A DNA stretch of 64,000 nucleotides from JBDGYW01 sp964580055. GTDB lineage: Bacteria; Gemmatimonadota; Gemmatimonadetes; Gemmatimonadales; GWC2-71-9. How positions within the stretch are numbered: position 1 is the stretch's first letter; every line of letters begins with the position of its first letter. The notes below the pieces were generated by a model, which was not told the DNA's origin, ran no database searches, and saw nothing but the letters and a program-made list of their open reading frames with translations. A program made the position numbers and the translations under genes. Location: assembly GCA_964580055.1 (NCBI GenBank), contig CAZOJI010000026.1:1-64000 (forward strand), written 5' to 3'. Below are positions 52,992-61,365 of the stretch, piece after piece.

Positions 52992-55900
52992 TCACGCGAC
53001 CTTGTGTCTAGCCTGACTGGCGCGTTTCCTGCGCAGTCCCCAGCGCTCCAAGGCTTCGCGACACATTTCGGTGCGAACCGGCTTGGCGATGTAGTCGTCC
53101 ATTCCGGCTTCGAGGCAGCGCTCCCTGTCACCTTCCATCGCGTTGGCCGTCATGGCAACGATCGGCGTTCGATAATCGTCAGTCTCACGCTCGCGAATAG
53201 CCCGGGTAGCGGCATAGCCGTCGAGTTCGGGCATCTGACAATCCATGAACACGATTTCGTAGGGTTGCTGCGACCACATCTCGACCGCTTCTTTGCCGTC
53301 AGACGCAACGTCAACGTTGCAGCCGAGCTTCTCCAGCATCCGCTTGGCCACCTTTTGGTTGACGATGTTGTCTTCGGCCAGCAGCACGCGGCGTTGCACG
53401 ATCGCCTCGCTGACCGACACCGGACCCGATGAACGGGCTTGCGCCTCCGCGACAGTGTGGCGGGTCACGAACTGCACGGAGCCGCCATTTTGCATTCCGG
53501 ACGCCACCGTGGCAACAACATCTCTTATCGTGTCGCGACATGTCGTCTTGGTCAGGTATCCGGCGAATCCCGCTTCCTGCAGGCGTCGCGCGTCGCCCTT
53601 GCGGCCGGCGCTCGTCAACAGGACCAAAGATGTGTTGGCAATCGACGGATCTTCCTTGATGGCACGGCCCAGTTGCTCGCCGTCCATACCCGGCATTTGG
53701 AAGTCCAGAATGCAGATGACGTAAGGATCGCCTTCCTCCACACCCTCTCTCAGGGACTCCAGCGCCTCGGGACCGGATGCAGCTTCGTGCGGTCGCATGC
53801 CCAATGCCACGAGCTGCGCACACAGAGTTTTGCGGTTCACTTCGAGGTCATCTACAACCAAGACTCTGAGGTCAATCAAGTCCACGTCCTGAGGTTCGCC
53901 AGCGGTCGGCTCTTCGGCGCGTGCCAACCGCAGCGTGAACCAGAACACCGAGCCCTGTCCCGGCTCGCTCTCGACCCCGACATCCCCACCCATCAATTCC
54001 ACAAGGCGCTTGCAGATCGCGAGTCCCAAACCCGTCCCCCCGAACCTTCGCGTCGTAGACGCATCCGCCTGGCTGAAGGATTGGAACAGGCGCGCCTTTT
54101 CTTCCTCGTCGATTCCAATCCCCGTGTCATGAATCGAGATCTTGATTTCCGCCTCATTCTCGTCTCCTCCAATCCCTTCAACCTCAATGAGCGCATGACC
54201 TTTTTCGGTGAATTTCACGGCGTTGCTGGCAAGGTTGAGGATGATCTGCCTGACTCTACCGGCATCTCCAATCAGGTACCGGGGGGCGTCCGGATGGTAC
54301 AGCAACACTATCTCGATGCCCTTCTCGACCGCTTTGGGGGTAAGCAGGTCGGTGACCTCGGCAGCCGCTATCTGTAGATCGAAGGGAATCGGTTCGATGT
54401 CCAACTTGCCGGCCTCGACCTTGGAGAAGTCGAGTATGTCGTTGATGATGCCGAGCAGCGTGTCGCCGGAAGCTTGGATGGTGCGAGCGTAGTCGAGTTG
54501 CTCGGCATCCAGATCCGTGTCCATGAGGAGCTGGACTACGCCCAACACACCGTTCATCGGCGTGCGGATCTCGTGGCTCATCGTGGCAAGGAACTCGGAT
54601 TTCGATTTGGTTGCCTGAAGCGCGGCGTCGTGGGCTTGTGCCAGTTGCTGCTCGACCTCCTTGCGTTCCGCGATTTCCCGCTCGAGTTCTGCGGTTCGCG
54701 AGTGCACATTTTGCTCCAGGATTCGCGCCCTGACACGAATCATTCGCGTGCGGTTCTGATGAAGTGCCCAAACCGTTGCCACCAGGGCGAGAAGGAGCAA
54801 TGCCGCAAACCATGGCGTCTTCCAAATCGGCGGAGTCACTCTCAACCTGATGGCCGCTGCAGATTCGTTCCAGACGCCGTCTCCGTTGGCTGCCTTCACT
54901 TTGAAGACGTATCGTCCGGGGGGGACGTGCGTATAGGTCGCGAAGCGTCGCGATCCCGCGTAGACCCAGTCGTCGTCGAGTCCTTCCAACATGTAGGCGT
55001 ACTCGACCTCGTCAGTGGACCAGTACAACAGCCCCGCGTACTCGAACGAGATTACCCGGTCCCCATGTGAAAGGGTAAGCTGATCGGTATCTGAAATCGC
55101 GCGGGTCAGTATCGTGCGGCCTTCGGCATTTTCCCCCACCGGGACCGATTGGGTGTTGAGCTGGAGATCGGTGATGACAACCACCGGCACACGTGGATCG
55201 TCTCTGACGCTGTCAGGATAGAACGAGTTGTAACCGTTTATTCCCCCGAAGAAGATCTCTCCATCGTTGCTCCGGTAGTATGCTCCACCATTGAACTCGT
55301 TGCTCTGGAGCCCGTCGTTCGTCTCGTAGTTCTTGAAGGTCTCGCTCTCCGGATCGAACCTTGATAGCCCTTTGTTATGGCTGAGCCACAACCGGCCATA
55401 GGCGTCCCCTACGATCCCGTAGATAGAGCCGTTCGGTAGACCGTCGCGCTCAGAGTAGTTTGAGAACACGCCGGTGCCCGGATCGAACCTGCCCACCCCC
55501 CCGCCGTTGCTGCCCAACCAAAGCACGCCCGACGCATCCTCGTAAATAGTGAGCACGTGGTCGTTGGCGAGGCTGTTTGAATCTCCGCGTACCGTTATGT
55601 AGTGGGAAAATCCAGCGAGTCCTGCGCCAAGACGATTGAGTCCTCCGCCAAAGGTGCCGGCCCACAGTACACCGGCCTCGGTCTGGTGGAGGGCAAACAC
55701 TCTGTCGCTGCTGAGGCTCTTGGGATCGTTGGGATCGTGCGTGTAGTGCACGGATCCACCAGTCGCCGGATCGAAGAGATGCAAACCGTCACCGTCGGTG
55801 CCGGCCCAGATCCTCTCGTCCCGATTGGCTCGCAACACCCGGACGCTGGCCCCTGACCTTGCGGAGTCGGTGGAACTCAGCCGGAATCGAGTAAAGGTGC

Positions 55901-57239
55901 CGCTACCGGGTTCGAATCGATTGAGAAAACCTCCCGCCGTTCCAACCCAGATCGCCCCGTTTTGATCCTCCAAAAGGGAGAACACCCGGTCGTTGCTCAA
56001 GCTCTTGGGATCGGCAGGGTCATGTCGATAGACAGTGATCGTGCCGGATTGACGGTCTATCGTGCTCAAACCGCTTTCTTCACGTCCAATCCACAAGACA
56101 CCGCCTCGGTCCACCAGAAACGCCCTCACAAAGTCCGACGCGCGGCCCGAGTTTTCAGAAACGCTGGATGTGGCGGTGAATTTGGGCCTCCGCGTGTCGA
56201 ACCTGTCAACGCCGCGGCCGTAGGTACCGACCCAGATCACCCCTGATCGATCTCCGACCACGGCGAGGACGCGATCGTCTGCGAGACCATCAGGATCGCT
56301 AGGATCGCGCCGGTAGCGCGTGAATTCACCGGTCTCGCGATCGAAACGGTTCAATCCGCCACCGTCGGTCCCGACCCACAAGGTTCCTTGTGCGTCCTCG
56401 TAGATCGAGGAAACCGTGTTGTGGCTGAGGCTCGATGGGTCCCGCGGATTGTGACTGTATGTGGTGCGACGTTGGGTTCGCGGGTCGATCGCAAAAAGCC
56501 CTGACCCCGTGGTGCCAAACCACATCACGCCTTCGACATCCTCGTGGATTGCGAGCACTGAGTTTCGACTCAGGCTGTCGACTTCAGCCTCGACGGAAAT
56601 GTGGTGTATGAATCGCCCTGCCGCCCGGTCGAGTGCGTCCACACCGCCATCGACGCCGATCCGCAGCCGTCCGTCCGAATCCTCGTAAATGCTATGCACT
56701 TCGCCGTTGCTGAGGCTATGAGGATCCCGGCTGCCGTGCGGATACCTCGTGAAAGTCTCATCATGGCGATTGAACGAATTTATGCCCGCGCCCCCGGTTC
56801 CGACCCAGAGAGTGCCCTCACTGTCTTCGAACAGAGCCGTGACGTGTCCGTGGCTCATGGTGCGGGCATCAGAGGGATCGTGCAAGAACACCGTGAATTG
56901 CTCTGTCGCGGGGTCGTACCTGTTCAGTCCGTCCGCGGTGCCGATCCAAAGGTATCCTTCGTGATCCTCCAGAAGAGCGTAGATGTCGGCGTTGCTCAGC
57001 CCGCCCAGAAAATGATGGTCCGGCTTGAGAACCCTGATGTTGTGTCCGTCGTACCTATTCAGTCCGTTCTGCGTGCCCAGCCATATGAACCCTCTGCTGT
57101 CCTGGAGCACGCTCCGAACAGTCGTCTGCGAAAGCCCGTCCTCGATCTGCAAATGCTGGAACCGCAGCTCGTGGCTTTGCGCGCTCAAATCCGCGGCTAC
57201 GCCGAGCAAGAACGCAATCACCGCAGCGATGCGTGTCAT
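52992..57239 (-). CDS. Hybrid sensor histidine kinase with periplasmic two-propeller sensor and two receiver domains
   Basis: A 1415-residue protein. After a signal segment (IAAVIAFLLGVAADLSA), some 13 Reg_prop blades (pattern SLS-x-x-x-V-x-x-I-x-E-D-x-x-G-x-L-W-V-G-T-x-G-G-G-L-N-R) fill residues 25-690. A Y_Y_Y domain (about 700-770) and a transmembrane helix (FAALLLLALVATVWAL) follow. The cytosolic part has HisKA (FLATMSHEIRTPMNGVLG, with His), HATPase (NLASNAVKFTEKG, GTGLGLAICKRLVELMGG), REC1 (ILDFQMPGMDG) and REC2 (VLLAEDN, FMDCQMPELDG). Such proteins sense polysaccharides in Bacteroidota, but those end in an AraC HTH, absent here. An adjacent DNA-binding regulator is missing. Start ATG 57239 follows GGAGG. 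Confidence 0.92.
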   Translation of the reverse strand: MTRIAAVIAFLLGVAADLSAQSHELRFQHLQIEDGLSQTTVRSVLQDSRGFIWLGTQNGLNRYDGHNIRVLKPDHHFLGGLSNADIYALLEDHEGYLWIGTADGLNRYDPATEQFTVFLHDPSDARTMSHGHVTALFEDSEGTLWVGTGGAGINSFNRHDETFTRYPHGSRDPHSLSNGEVHSIYEDSDGRLRIGVDGGVDALDRAAGRFIHHISVEAEVDSLSRNSVLAIHEDVEGVMWFGTTGSGLFAIDPRTQRRTTYSHNPRDPSSLSHNTVSSIYEDAQGTLWVGTDGGGLNRFDRETGEFTRYRRDPSDPDGLADDRVLAVVGDRSGVIWVGTYGRGVDRFDTRRPKFTATSSVSENSGRASDFVRAFLVDRGGVLWIGREESGLSTIDRQSGTITVYRHDPADPKSLSNDRVFSLLEDQNGAIWVGTAGGFLNRFEPGSGTFTRFRLSSTDSARSGASVRVLRANRDERIWAGTDGDGLHLFDPATGGSVHYTHDPNDPKSLSSDRVFALHQTEAGVLWAGTFGGGLNRLGAGLAGFSHYITVRGDSNSLANDHVLTIYEDASGVLWLGSNGGGVGRFDPGTGVFSNYSERDGLPNGSIYGIVGDAYGRLWLSHNKGLSRFDPESETFKNYETNDGLQSNEFNGGAYYRSNDGEIFFGGINGYNSFYPDSVRDDPRVPVVVITDLQLNTQSVPVGENAEGRTILTRAISDTDQLTLSHGDRVISFEYAGLLYWSTDEVEYAYMLEGLDDDWVYAGSRRFATYTHVPPGRYVFKVKAANGDGVWNESAAAIRLRVTPPIWKTPWFAALLLLALVATVWALHQNRTRMIRVRARILEQNVHSRTAELEREIAERKEVEQQLAQAHDAALQATKSKSEFLATMSHEIRTPMNGVLGVVQLLMDTDLDAEQLDYARTIQASGDTLLGIINDILDFSKVEAGKLDIEPIPFDLQIAAAEVTDLLTPKAVEKGIEIVLLYHPDAPRYLIGDAGRVRQIILNLASNAVKFTEKGHALIEVEGIGGDENEAEIKISIHDTGIGIDEEEKARLFQSFSQADASTTRRFGGTGLGLAICKRLVELMGGDVGVESEPGQGSVFWFTLRLARAEEPTAGEPQDVDLIDLRVLVVDDLEVNRKTLCAQLVALGMRPHEAASGPEALESLREGVEEGDPYVICILDFQMPGMDGEQLGRAIKEDPSIANTSLVLLTSAGRKGDARRLQEAGFAGYLTKTTCRDTIRDVVATVASGMQNGGSVQFVTRHTVAEAQARSSGPVSVSEAIVQRRVLLAEDNIVNQKVAKRMLEKLGCNVDVASDGKEAVEMWSQQPYEIVFMDCQMPELDGYAATRAIRERETDDYRTPIVAMTANAMEGDRERCLEAGMDDYIAKPVRTEMCREALERWGLRRKRASQARHKVA

Positions 57240-57755
57240 CTCACGGTCCTCCAAGCGATCCCGCGGCCAGTTCTGGAGCGCGCGCAGCCCACGAGTCCAG
57301 GTGATGCGGGGTTCATGGCTGTAGTTATCGACAACTCGGGGCCCAGACCTTAGGCGAAGCTACAATTCGATGAGAACCGCCGAGTGGCGGGCATCCCACG
57401 AGGTATTCCATCCCGTATGTGCAGCTTCGGCAATATCGATTCCCGCGGATGTTTAGCGACGTTGGCGGGAGAACCAGAGCAGCCGCGTTGAGTGGGAGAT
57501 GCAGAGCAGCCGCGGGCGCCGGAGAACCAGCGGATCGCTGAGTGGACCGGGTGACGCGTGCCCGTTATTGGCGTCGGGGAGACGCAGGGCCCTTCGCATT
57601 CCGACGAAACCCTGCCAAGTTCCCGCCCTCATTGGAAAAACTATGAGTGGATGTTGCTGTCATAGAAAAAGAAACTGCAATTTGGTTCGCCTAAAATGGA
57701 TTCGTGAACTCTTGGAATTTTGGGGTGGTACACGCAGCCAAGTGCCGAGTGAGCC
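57240..57755. other. Non-coding gap between sensor kinase and AbiE
   Basis: About 500 bases without a convincing gene. The left part should hold the sensor kinase promoter. Around 57470-57520, CAGAGCAGCCGCG occurs twice within 35 bases, a short direct repeat. The right part (57640-57750) is AT-richer, as expected for the edge of an acquired segment. No tRNA or terminator was recognised. Confidence 0.3.
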
Positions 57756-58842
57756 TCAACCGGCAACGGTCGGTTTGTCTTGTTCGACAAGGTTGATCCG
57801 TTGTTCAAGCATCCTTAGCTCCGTTAGCAAATCCTTGAAGGACAATCTGGGCGCATCGGGGAAGAGCATTATTTGCATCTTCTCATAGTCGGATCGTATG
57901 GTGCGCAGCCATCGCTCGTGCGGAGTCAGACGAAAACTCCCAGGTACTGCTGTCTCGTACTTGGCCCACCGCGAACGAAAGAACACTTGCTTGTGGGGCG
58001 ACAACCTGGTTGAGTAGGTCGATTCTGGATACTGCTCCCTGGCCAATCTGAGACCTTGCCAGCATGACCACGTCGTAGTAGTGGCGTGAAGGGTGATTCC
58101 TGCCGTGGTATGGTTTGTTTGCCGGTCTTTCGGAATCTACGTGGAGCAGAGTGGCCTTCTCCCAAAACGTCCGCATCGCGTCGAGCGCTGTAACATCGCA
58201 AGAGGGTTCAAAGAACTGATCTGGAAGTACTTCAGCCGCGTAGGGTCTGACAGTCGCTTTGATCGCTGGTGAAAGGTCCCCACGGCAGCCAAACTCCAAC
58301 TTCACTGCAGGACGGATGTAGTCAGCACCTGAGTACGACTTTTCTCTGAGGCTCTTCGGATAATGAAAGTTGATTGTCTGCAAGTCGGGGTCTTCGTCCT
58401 CGCTGGCTAGTTCGAGCTGCCAGCCATTACCATCGTTCCCCGAATGCAGGATGCTGGCGAAGTCGTTGCGTAGAGCGGGTAGCACGACTTCCGCGATGTG
58501 CCCCTTGCATGAGTCCTTCAGTGCATCGATAAGCCTGTTCATCTTCGAAACGCTGGGAGCGTTTAAGGGTTCCCTATCGCCTTCGCATCCGAAGTACTTC
58601 CGGTCGAGCACAAGATCTATGTCCTCGGAGAAGCGTTGTATAGCTTTGAACACTTTTGACAGAGAAGTACCACCTTTGAACACTATGTCAGGCCAGTGTC
58701 CGGGCAATGCAAGCAGCCGTTTCAGGCTCCAGCAGACCCAGAAGTCTTTTTCCACTATGGTGTCCGGGACGCCCATGCGAGCAGCCGCCTCCGCGAACAA
58801 TTCTTCCAAGTCTGTCCCGCTTAGTGATGCTACGGTGTCCAT
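57756..58842 (-). pseudogene. abiEii: AbiEii/AbiGii-type nucleotidyltransferase toxin, single-base frameshift
   Basis: The first frame (58842 down to 57883) reads through the N-terminal nucleotidyltransferase, with EKDFWV (31-36), the GGTSLSK motif (57-63) and RFSEDIDL (70-77, two metal-binding Asp). Near residue 282 the homologous C-terminal segment HKQVFFRSRWAKYETAVPG continues in another frame ending at 57756. The shift coincides with a run of four Cs in the transcript (57998-57995) where three would keep the frame. In the family this toxin transfers nucleotides to RNA acceptor stems. The catalytic part is intact; the C-terminal domain is lost unless the shift is a sequencing error or bypassed. 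Confidence 0.85.
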
Positions 58843-58849
58843 TTGTCAC

Positions 58850-59452
58850 CTAGGTCGCGTGTGCGATGCGGTGGATTAGTGGTGTCATCCAATCCGTAAA
58901 ATGGGCAATGTTCAGTTTGAGATCGTCCTTGTCCTTGGCGGACAGCGTGCGCGAGAGCTTTTGCGCCACGTCGTCATCTACGCCGTGCGTTCCCAAATAT
59001 CGCAGTGCTTGTAATACCACACCCCATACCTTTCCGCAGCCAACAAGCCACCGTGGTGCGGCATGCCTGAACTCGATCACCTGATTGCCGAGTCGCACCC
59101 TACGAGACGCGCCGTCAGTCAAATAGACCAGCCTTGCAGGTACCTGAGTTGACAATCCCAGCAGGTTTGCGGCATGCGCACCCGAAACCTGTATCCGGCT
59201 ATCGGTGTTCTTGGCAATTGCATCGGCAACCGCATCAGGTGCTGGCGACAGTCGTCCTAGTCGTGGACTCACCCGCGGGTAGTCGTAGACACCCCGAGCT
59301 ACGCGCCGAATCTTATCATCCCGAACGAGTCGCGAGAGCGCTTGATCTACAGCAGCACGGCTACCCAGGTCAAGAAAATCTTTCGGTATAAATACAGAAC
59401 CACGACCTTTGCCACAGATCCGCTTAAGTATTTGTTTTCCAATACTTTGCAT
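58850..59452 (-). CDS. abiEi: AbiEi-type antitoxin (DUF6088-like transcriptional regulator)
   Basis: A 200-residue protein with an N-terminal winged-helix segment (GSVFIPKDFLDLGSRAAVDQALSRLVRDDKIRRVARGVYDYP) and a C-terminal region with ARLVYLTDGASRRVRLGNQVIEFRHA. This is the AbiEi layout of type IV toxin-antitoxin pairs, in which the antitoxin represses the operon rather than binding the toxin. It ends seven bases before the toxin gene. The upstream AT-rich DNA carries an inverted repeat. Confidence 0.87.
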   Translation of the reverse strand: MQSIGKQILKRICGKGRGSVFIPKDFLDLGSRAAVDQALSRLVRDDKIRRVARGVYDYPRVSPRLGRLSPAPDAVADAIAKNTDSRIQVSGAHAANLLGLSTQVPARLVYLTDGASRRVRLGNQVIEFRHAAPRWLVGCGKVWGVVLQALRYLGTHGVDDDVAQKLSRTLSAKDKDDLKLNIAHFTDWMTPLIHRIAHAT

Positions 59453-59473
59453 GATTTTATCCAGTTAATATCT

Positions 59474-59501
59474 GTTAGAAAATATATATAGTTTTTCTGA
59501 C
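59474..59501 (-). promoter_or_regulatory. Probable AbiEi operator/promoter region
   Basis: GTTAGAAAA (59474-59482) and TTTTCTGAC (59493-59501) form an imperfect inverted repeat, 22 bases upstream of the AbiEi start, in very AT-rich DNA. AbiEi antitoxins bind inverted repeats in the promoter. On the minus strand TTGTCA (59505-59500) is a possible -35; I could not fix a -10 with confidence. Confidence 0.45.
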
Positions 59502-59748
59502 AAATCAAGCCAAGAAAGAAGACTAACTTCACCAATTCGCGTTTTCGACAAAACGGTTGATTTGGCCCACGTTGGTATGCACAGAGGAGTATACGGAGTA
59601 ATCCGTATTTCCTCCTTCGGCTTACGACGACGATGACTGGTGCGAGGAGGGGTCTCCGGCTGTAGTGCAAGAAGCTTTGGGAATTGTCGGTGAGCTGAAG
59701 AAGCTGGTCTCGGCGCGAGAGCTAGCGGAAGATCCGGCCAAAGCTGAG

Positions 59749-60027
59749 TTAAGCCCTCCGGCGAGCCCGATCGGATCTTCTCGCGTATGTGTCCTGATCG
59801 ACACAAACGGGTATGACCACGACAGCGCAATCCGTTGTGCTTCTTCTCTTTAGCGGCGAGCCTCTCTCCGATTCTGACCGCAATATGTACTCAAAATCGC
59901 CGACGTGCACGCCACCTTGCTTCGTCGTGAGCCGTATGTGACTGCCGGTCTGGCGCGTGACCTCGTAGCCATACCGGTGCAGCCGCCGGGCCAAATCACG
60001 CCCAGAAAGATGTCGTGGTACCCTCAC
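59749..60027 (-). pseudogene. hicA: HicA-type toxin remnant
   Basis: The start MRVPRHLSGRDLARRLHRYGYEVTRQTGSHIRLTTKQGG is textbook HicA, including the catalytic GSH histidine. After residue 39 the sequence departs (GVHVGDFEYILRSES...) and never gives the family C-terminus (the GTLxxIL segment and final helix). It runs on for another 50 unrelated residues. It is probably a deletion or frameshift product. It overlaps the HicB-like stop by four bases (ATGA), the normal arrangement. The 59502-59748 stretch downstream shows no further gene. Confidence 0.65.
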
Positions 60028-60230
60028 GCGGCGATCACTTCATCGCGAACAAAGTGGAGGCGAATCAGCTTCGGAACTTCTTCATCATCGTAATGACAGT
60101 GTACAGCGTCTCTAACGTTTTCCCGCAACTCACTGATGGACTCTGCCTCCGTCACTATCGACTGACCCACCGCAACGGCGGTGAAGCCGCCTTCATCGGA
60201 TTCCTCGACAACGAAAACGATTTCCGACAT
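60024..60230 (-). CDS. hicB: HicB-like antitoxin (DUF1902-type)
   Basis: A 68-residue protein, start MSEIVFVVEESDEGGFTAVAVGQSI, with ISELRENVRDAVHCHYDD. It has the small RNase-H-like HicB fold without an HTH. Compact HicB partners of this kind precede HicA. The frame extends upstream to 60281, but that part lacks family character. It looks intact while its toxin is broken. Confidence 0.75.
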   Translation of the reverse strand: MSEIVFVVEESDEGGFTAVAVGQSIVTEAESISELRENVRDAVHCHYDDEEVPKLIRLHFVRDEVIAA

Positions 60231-60365
60231 ACTCACATCTCCATTTCCACGAGCACCTGACGTTGGGGTACTCACTAACATCGATTTACTGTCCGACGGC
60301 CTTCTGCGGCGAGTCCGCGCGTCCCATAGCCCGAGGAGCTAACGCTCGCAGTATGTGACCCTCTT

Positions 60366-60678
60366 CTGGCCAAGAGATGATTGAGCCGAGGACTCACCCA
60401 GGAAGGATTTGGCACAAAGGGAGACGCCTCACAGCTTGTCATTGCCTGCTAAGAGAGCCACGAGGCGCAGCCGCCCGGAGCGCTCGTAGACCTGGCAAAG
60501 GCACTTCAAATCAGCAACAACGAGCTGCTCGGTATCAAACCCACCAAGCCAAAAGCCTCAACGAAATCAGCGAGGCTCCTGAAACGACTCCAGCAGGTCG
60601 AGAAACTGCCGCAGTCAGATCAGCGCGGTTCTCAAGTTTGTCGATGCGCTTGTCGCATCACGACGACGCACTGCTTGA
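60366..60678 (+). pseudogene. XRE-family transcriptional regulator, decayed
   Basis: Read in one frame the DNA gives RGLTQEGFGTKGDASQLVI, a TAA at 60450-60452, then ESHEAQPPGALVDLAKALQI, ELLGIKPTK and SARLLKRLQQVEKLPQSDQ; after a shift at about 60627 it continues VLKFVDALVASRRRTA and stops at 60678. This matches the common small XRE regulator whose C-terminus reads ARLLKRLQ...LPPADQ...VLKFVDAL. There is also a TGA at 60378-60380 near the start of the HTH. At least two nonsense changes and one frameshift make it non-functional. Confidence 0.75.
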
Positions 60679-60893
60679 GTTTCCGAAGTCACCGCTCTAG
60701 TTCCGCCAGAGCCGCGTCCCACTCCTCGCGCGATGTTGGACATGATGTCATCGAAGACACGTTCACTCTTCCGATGGGACGCATCGATCGGAATTAGAAC
60801 CAACGTGTCCCGTCCGATGCCATCCTTGTGGTACCATGTACGGAAGTGGCGCGGAGTGTCAGACCAGAGCAGGTTGCCCATTCCGTCGTACAA
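60615..60893 (-). CDS. Hypothetical protein, possibly a gene fragment
   Basis: The frame reads LLWSDTPRHFRTWYHKDGIGRD, TLVLIPIDASHRKSERVFDDIM and SNIARGVGRGSGG, which is protein-like, and is open upstream to a TAG near 60940 (with KILSCGRHLHILYDGMGN). There is no clear start codon or ribosome-binding site. Its 3' end is antisense to the decayed XRE gene. I cannot assign a family; it may be the tail of a lost gene. Confidence 0.3.
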   Translation of the reverse strand: MYDGMGNLLWSDTPRHFRTWYHKDGIGRDTLVLIPIDASHRKSERVFDDIMSNIARGVGRGSGGTRAVTSETQAVRRRDATSASTNLRTALI

Positions 60894-60974
60894 AATATGC
60901 AGATGGCGACCACATGAGAGAATTTTTAGGGAAGGCTAAACTGCAAAACCGTACGGTTCAGACGCTTGCGATAT

Positions 60975-61046
60975 GGGCCCTGTAGGATTTGAACCTACGA
61001 CCGACGGATTATGAGTCCGCTGCTCTAACCACTGAGCTAAGGGCCC
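60975..61046 (-). tRNA. tRNA-Ile (CAU, lysidine-type)
   Basis: A 72-base cloverleaf on the minus strand: acceptor GGGCCCT/AGGGCCC, anticodon stem GCGGA/TCCGT, loop CTCATAA (anticodon CAT), T arm GTAGG...CCTAC. The anticodon alone suggests Met. However, the body (CCCTTAGCTCAGTGGTTAGA, ACTCATAAT, GGTCG) closely follows E. coli tRNA-Ile2 (ileX), so Ile with a TilS-modified C34 is the better call. CCA is not encoded. Confidence 0.9.
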
Positions 61047-61061
61047 TCCGAAGCGAGGAAT

Positions 61062-61313
61062 ATGCCGATGCCTGGAAAACAATTCAAGCTGGCAATGGCA
61101 ATCGCCGTCTTGGCGACCCAATCCGTCGCGCCAGTTCGCGGTCAAAACTGCGACAATGTGAACGCCGGACGCGTGGGTGTTGTGGCGGGAGGGCTGCTCG
61201 CCGCATCAGCAGGCTCACGCACAACAACCCCTGCACCCCCGCGAACACAACTGACACCGAGGACGACGCCGCTACGGACACCGTCAGTTCAGGTCTCGAC
61301 TTTCTGCAAATGA
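61062..61313 (+). CDS. Possible small secreted protein or fragment
   Basis: The frame begins with a plausible signal peptide (FKLAMAIAVLATQSVAPVRGQ) followed by NCDNVNAGRVGVVAGGLLAASAGS and then a low-complexity Thr/Pro stretch, ending in 83 residues. There is no clear ribosome-binding site and it lies between tRNA-Ile and the convergent glycosyltransferase gene. The Thr/Pro tail suggests a frameshift out of a longer secreted protein. Weak support. Confidence 0.3.
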   Translation: MPMPGKQFKLAMAIAVLATQSVAPVRGQNCDNVNAGRVGVVAGGLLAASAGSRTTTPAPPRTQLTPRTTPLRTPSVQVSTFCK

Positions 61314-61365
61314 CCCGAGTTACGCCGAGCCCGATGGTCGCCGGTTCGCCTCCCACCCTACCGAC

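Noticed and set aside
60975..61046. tRNA-Met elongator
   Set aside because: The anticodon is CAT, but the body matches the lysidine-type tRNA-Ile2 pattern.
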